From the NCBI RefSeq assembly GCF_003688915.1, contig NZ_REFU01000001.1, positions 3,100,001-3,164,000 on the forward strand: a stretch of DNA of 64,000 nt, read 5' to 3'. Every line of letters begins with the position of its first letter. The stretch's first letter is position 1. Shown here one piece after another: positions 63,385 to 64,000 of the stretch. The position numbers and the translations under genes were made by a program. This DNA is from Rhodococcus sp. SBT000017 (GTDB lineage Bacteria > Actinomycetota > Actinomycetes > Mycobacteriales > Mycobacteriaceae). Below the pieces are notes generated by a model, which was not told where the DNA came from, searched no databases, and was given only the letters and a program-made list of their open reading frames with translations.

Positions 63385-64000
63385 ATGCCGGACGACGCTG
63401 TGCGCGAGCGTTCCTCGCACGAGGCGATTTCCTCTGTCCTCGCCGATGTGAACGCTGTCCGCCCGGTGTTCCAACCCGTGATCGAACTCGCCACCGGAAC
63501 CGTCCTCGGGTACGAGGCTCTGGCGCGGTGGCCCGAGTGGCCCCTACTGGACCTGGATTCCGTGTTTTCGACGGCGGCAGATCTGGGCGTGGTGGACGAT
63601 CTCGATTGGGCTTGTCGCACAGGCGCGGTCGACGCGGCACTCGCTGCAGGGATGGCACAGGAATTGTGTTTGTTCGTCAACGTAGAACCCCATACCGCGA
63701 CCGGACCGACCGACGCCGCCAAGCGCGCGTTCGCAGCAGCCGAGGGCCGATTTTCCGTGGTGTTGGAGTTGACGGAGAGGTCACTGCTGGCCGATCCCGC
63801 AGTGTTGTTGGCCGTGGTTGCCGACGGTCGGCGGGCAGGATGCCGCATCGCTCTGGACGACATCAGCGTGCATCCGGACACGGTGACCATGCTCGAGTTC
63901 GTCGCACCGGACATCATCAAGCTCGACCGTTCGTTGGTCCAGCGAGATCCGAATCGAGCGCAGGCGCGCGTGATCGCCGCGGTACGAGCGCATTCCGAGG
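63385..64000 (+). CDS. EAL-domain protein, truncated by window edge
   Basis: The frame is open from the ATG to the end of the window (205 residues) with no stop. AGAAGGA precedes it and TACTGT (63355-63360) is a possible -10. EAL-domain motifs: VFQPVIELATGTVLGYEALARW, LFVNVEP, VVLELTERSLL, RIALDDIS and DIIKLDRSLV. The metal-binding Glu, Asn, Glu, Asp-Asp and Lys are present, but the usual DDFGTG loop reads DDISVHP, which may weaken c-di-GMP hydrolysis. Any N-terminal sensor is absent; C-terminal domains are unknown. Confidence 0.82.
   Translation, partial: MPDDAVRERSSHEAISSVLADVNAVRPVFQPVIELATGTVLGYEALARWPEWPLLDLDSVFSTAADLGVVDDLDWACRTGAVDAALAAGMAQELCLFVNVEPHTATGPTDAAKRAFAAAEGRFSVVLELTERSLLADPAVLLAVVADGRRAGCRIALDDISVHPDTVTMLEFVAPDIIKLDRSLVQRDPNRAQARVIAAVRAHSE

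Overview
The window is high-GC actinobacterial DNA from a mycolic-acid-producing member of the Mycobacteriales, most likely Rhodococcus in the broad sense. The evidence is the MmpL3 mycolate-transporter locus, actinobacterial arsenate reductases, many GTG starts with TANNNT -10 boxes 5-8 bases in front of them (leaderless transcripts), and close synteny with the mycobacterial pckA-Rv0210-Rv0209-trmB-Rv0207c-mmpL3 block. I see no rRNA, tRNA, CRISPR array, insertion sequence or prophage.

Layout. 0.1-12.3 kb holds GTP-dependent PEP carboxykinase, a small DxDGDG-rich protein, a pair of P-loop GTPases, then trmB, a NYN-domain protein and two tandem mmpL3 paralogues. Only the first paralogue carries a long disordered tail. 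12.3-23.3 kb is envelope and signalling: a DUF2339 membrane protein, a DUF1707 protein, a GT4 glycosyltransferase, an SRPBCC protein, a MacS/MacR-like two-component pair coupled to an AI-2E-family exporter, a membrane adenylate cyclase that diverges from it over only 16 bp, a flippase-like protein and YceI. 23.4-27.9 kb is ion and solute transport: a fluoride riboswitch with two CrcB genes, a collapsed universal-stress-protein gene, DUF3054, NhaA behind a structured leader, and an APC permease preceded by a leaderless eight-codon ORF.

27.9-33.3 kb is an eight-gene... more exactly seven-gene arsenic operon: arsR, acr3, three arsC genes, arsO and a flavoprotein ending in a Cys-rich tail. Most junctions overlap by 1-4 bases. 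33.4-43.3 kb is mixed: a TauE-type permease, two tandem penicillin-binding proteins (one has lost every catalytic motif), a protein with a possible ribbon-helix-helix C-terminus behind a TGTAATCA direct repeat, an ABC-F ATPase, an alpha/beta hydrolase, an AMP-forming ligase and DUF3995.

43.3-51.2 kb is a polyol island: a SorC-type regulator, binding protein, two permeases and ATPase on the minus strand, divergent from a zinc polyol dehydrogenase and a mannitol-dehydrogenase-family enzyme. 51.2-53.2 kb is a TrkH/TrkA-type potassium uptake pair next to a 33-bp tandem repeat. 53.5-63.3 kb is a second sugar or sugar-acid island: ABC ATPase, frameshifted uronate-dehydrogenase-like gene, unknown TIM-barrel-like protein, hydrolase, two permeases, binding protein, enolase-superfamily dehydratase and an IclR regulator. 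Three divergent or leading promoters in it share GTTC-N8-GAAC palindromes. The right edge cuts an EAL-domain gene.

Starts were moved from the longest open frame wherever a Shine-Dalgarno sequence, a start/stop overlap or a leaderless promoter argued for it. All functions are read from sequence motifs and family knowledge without database searches.
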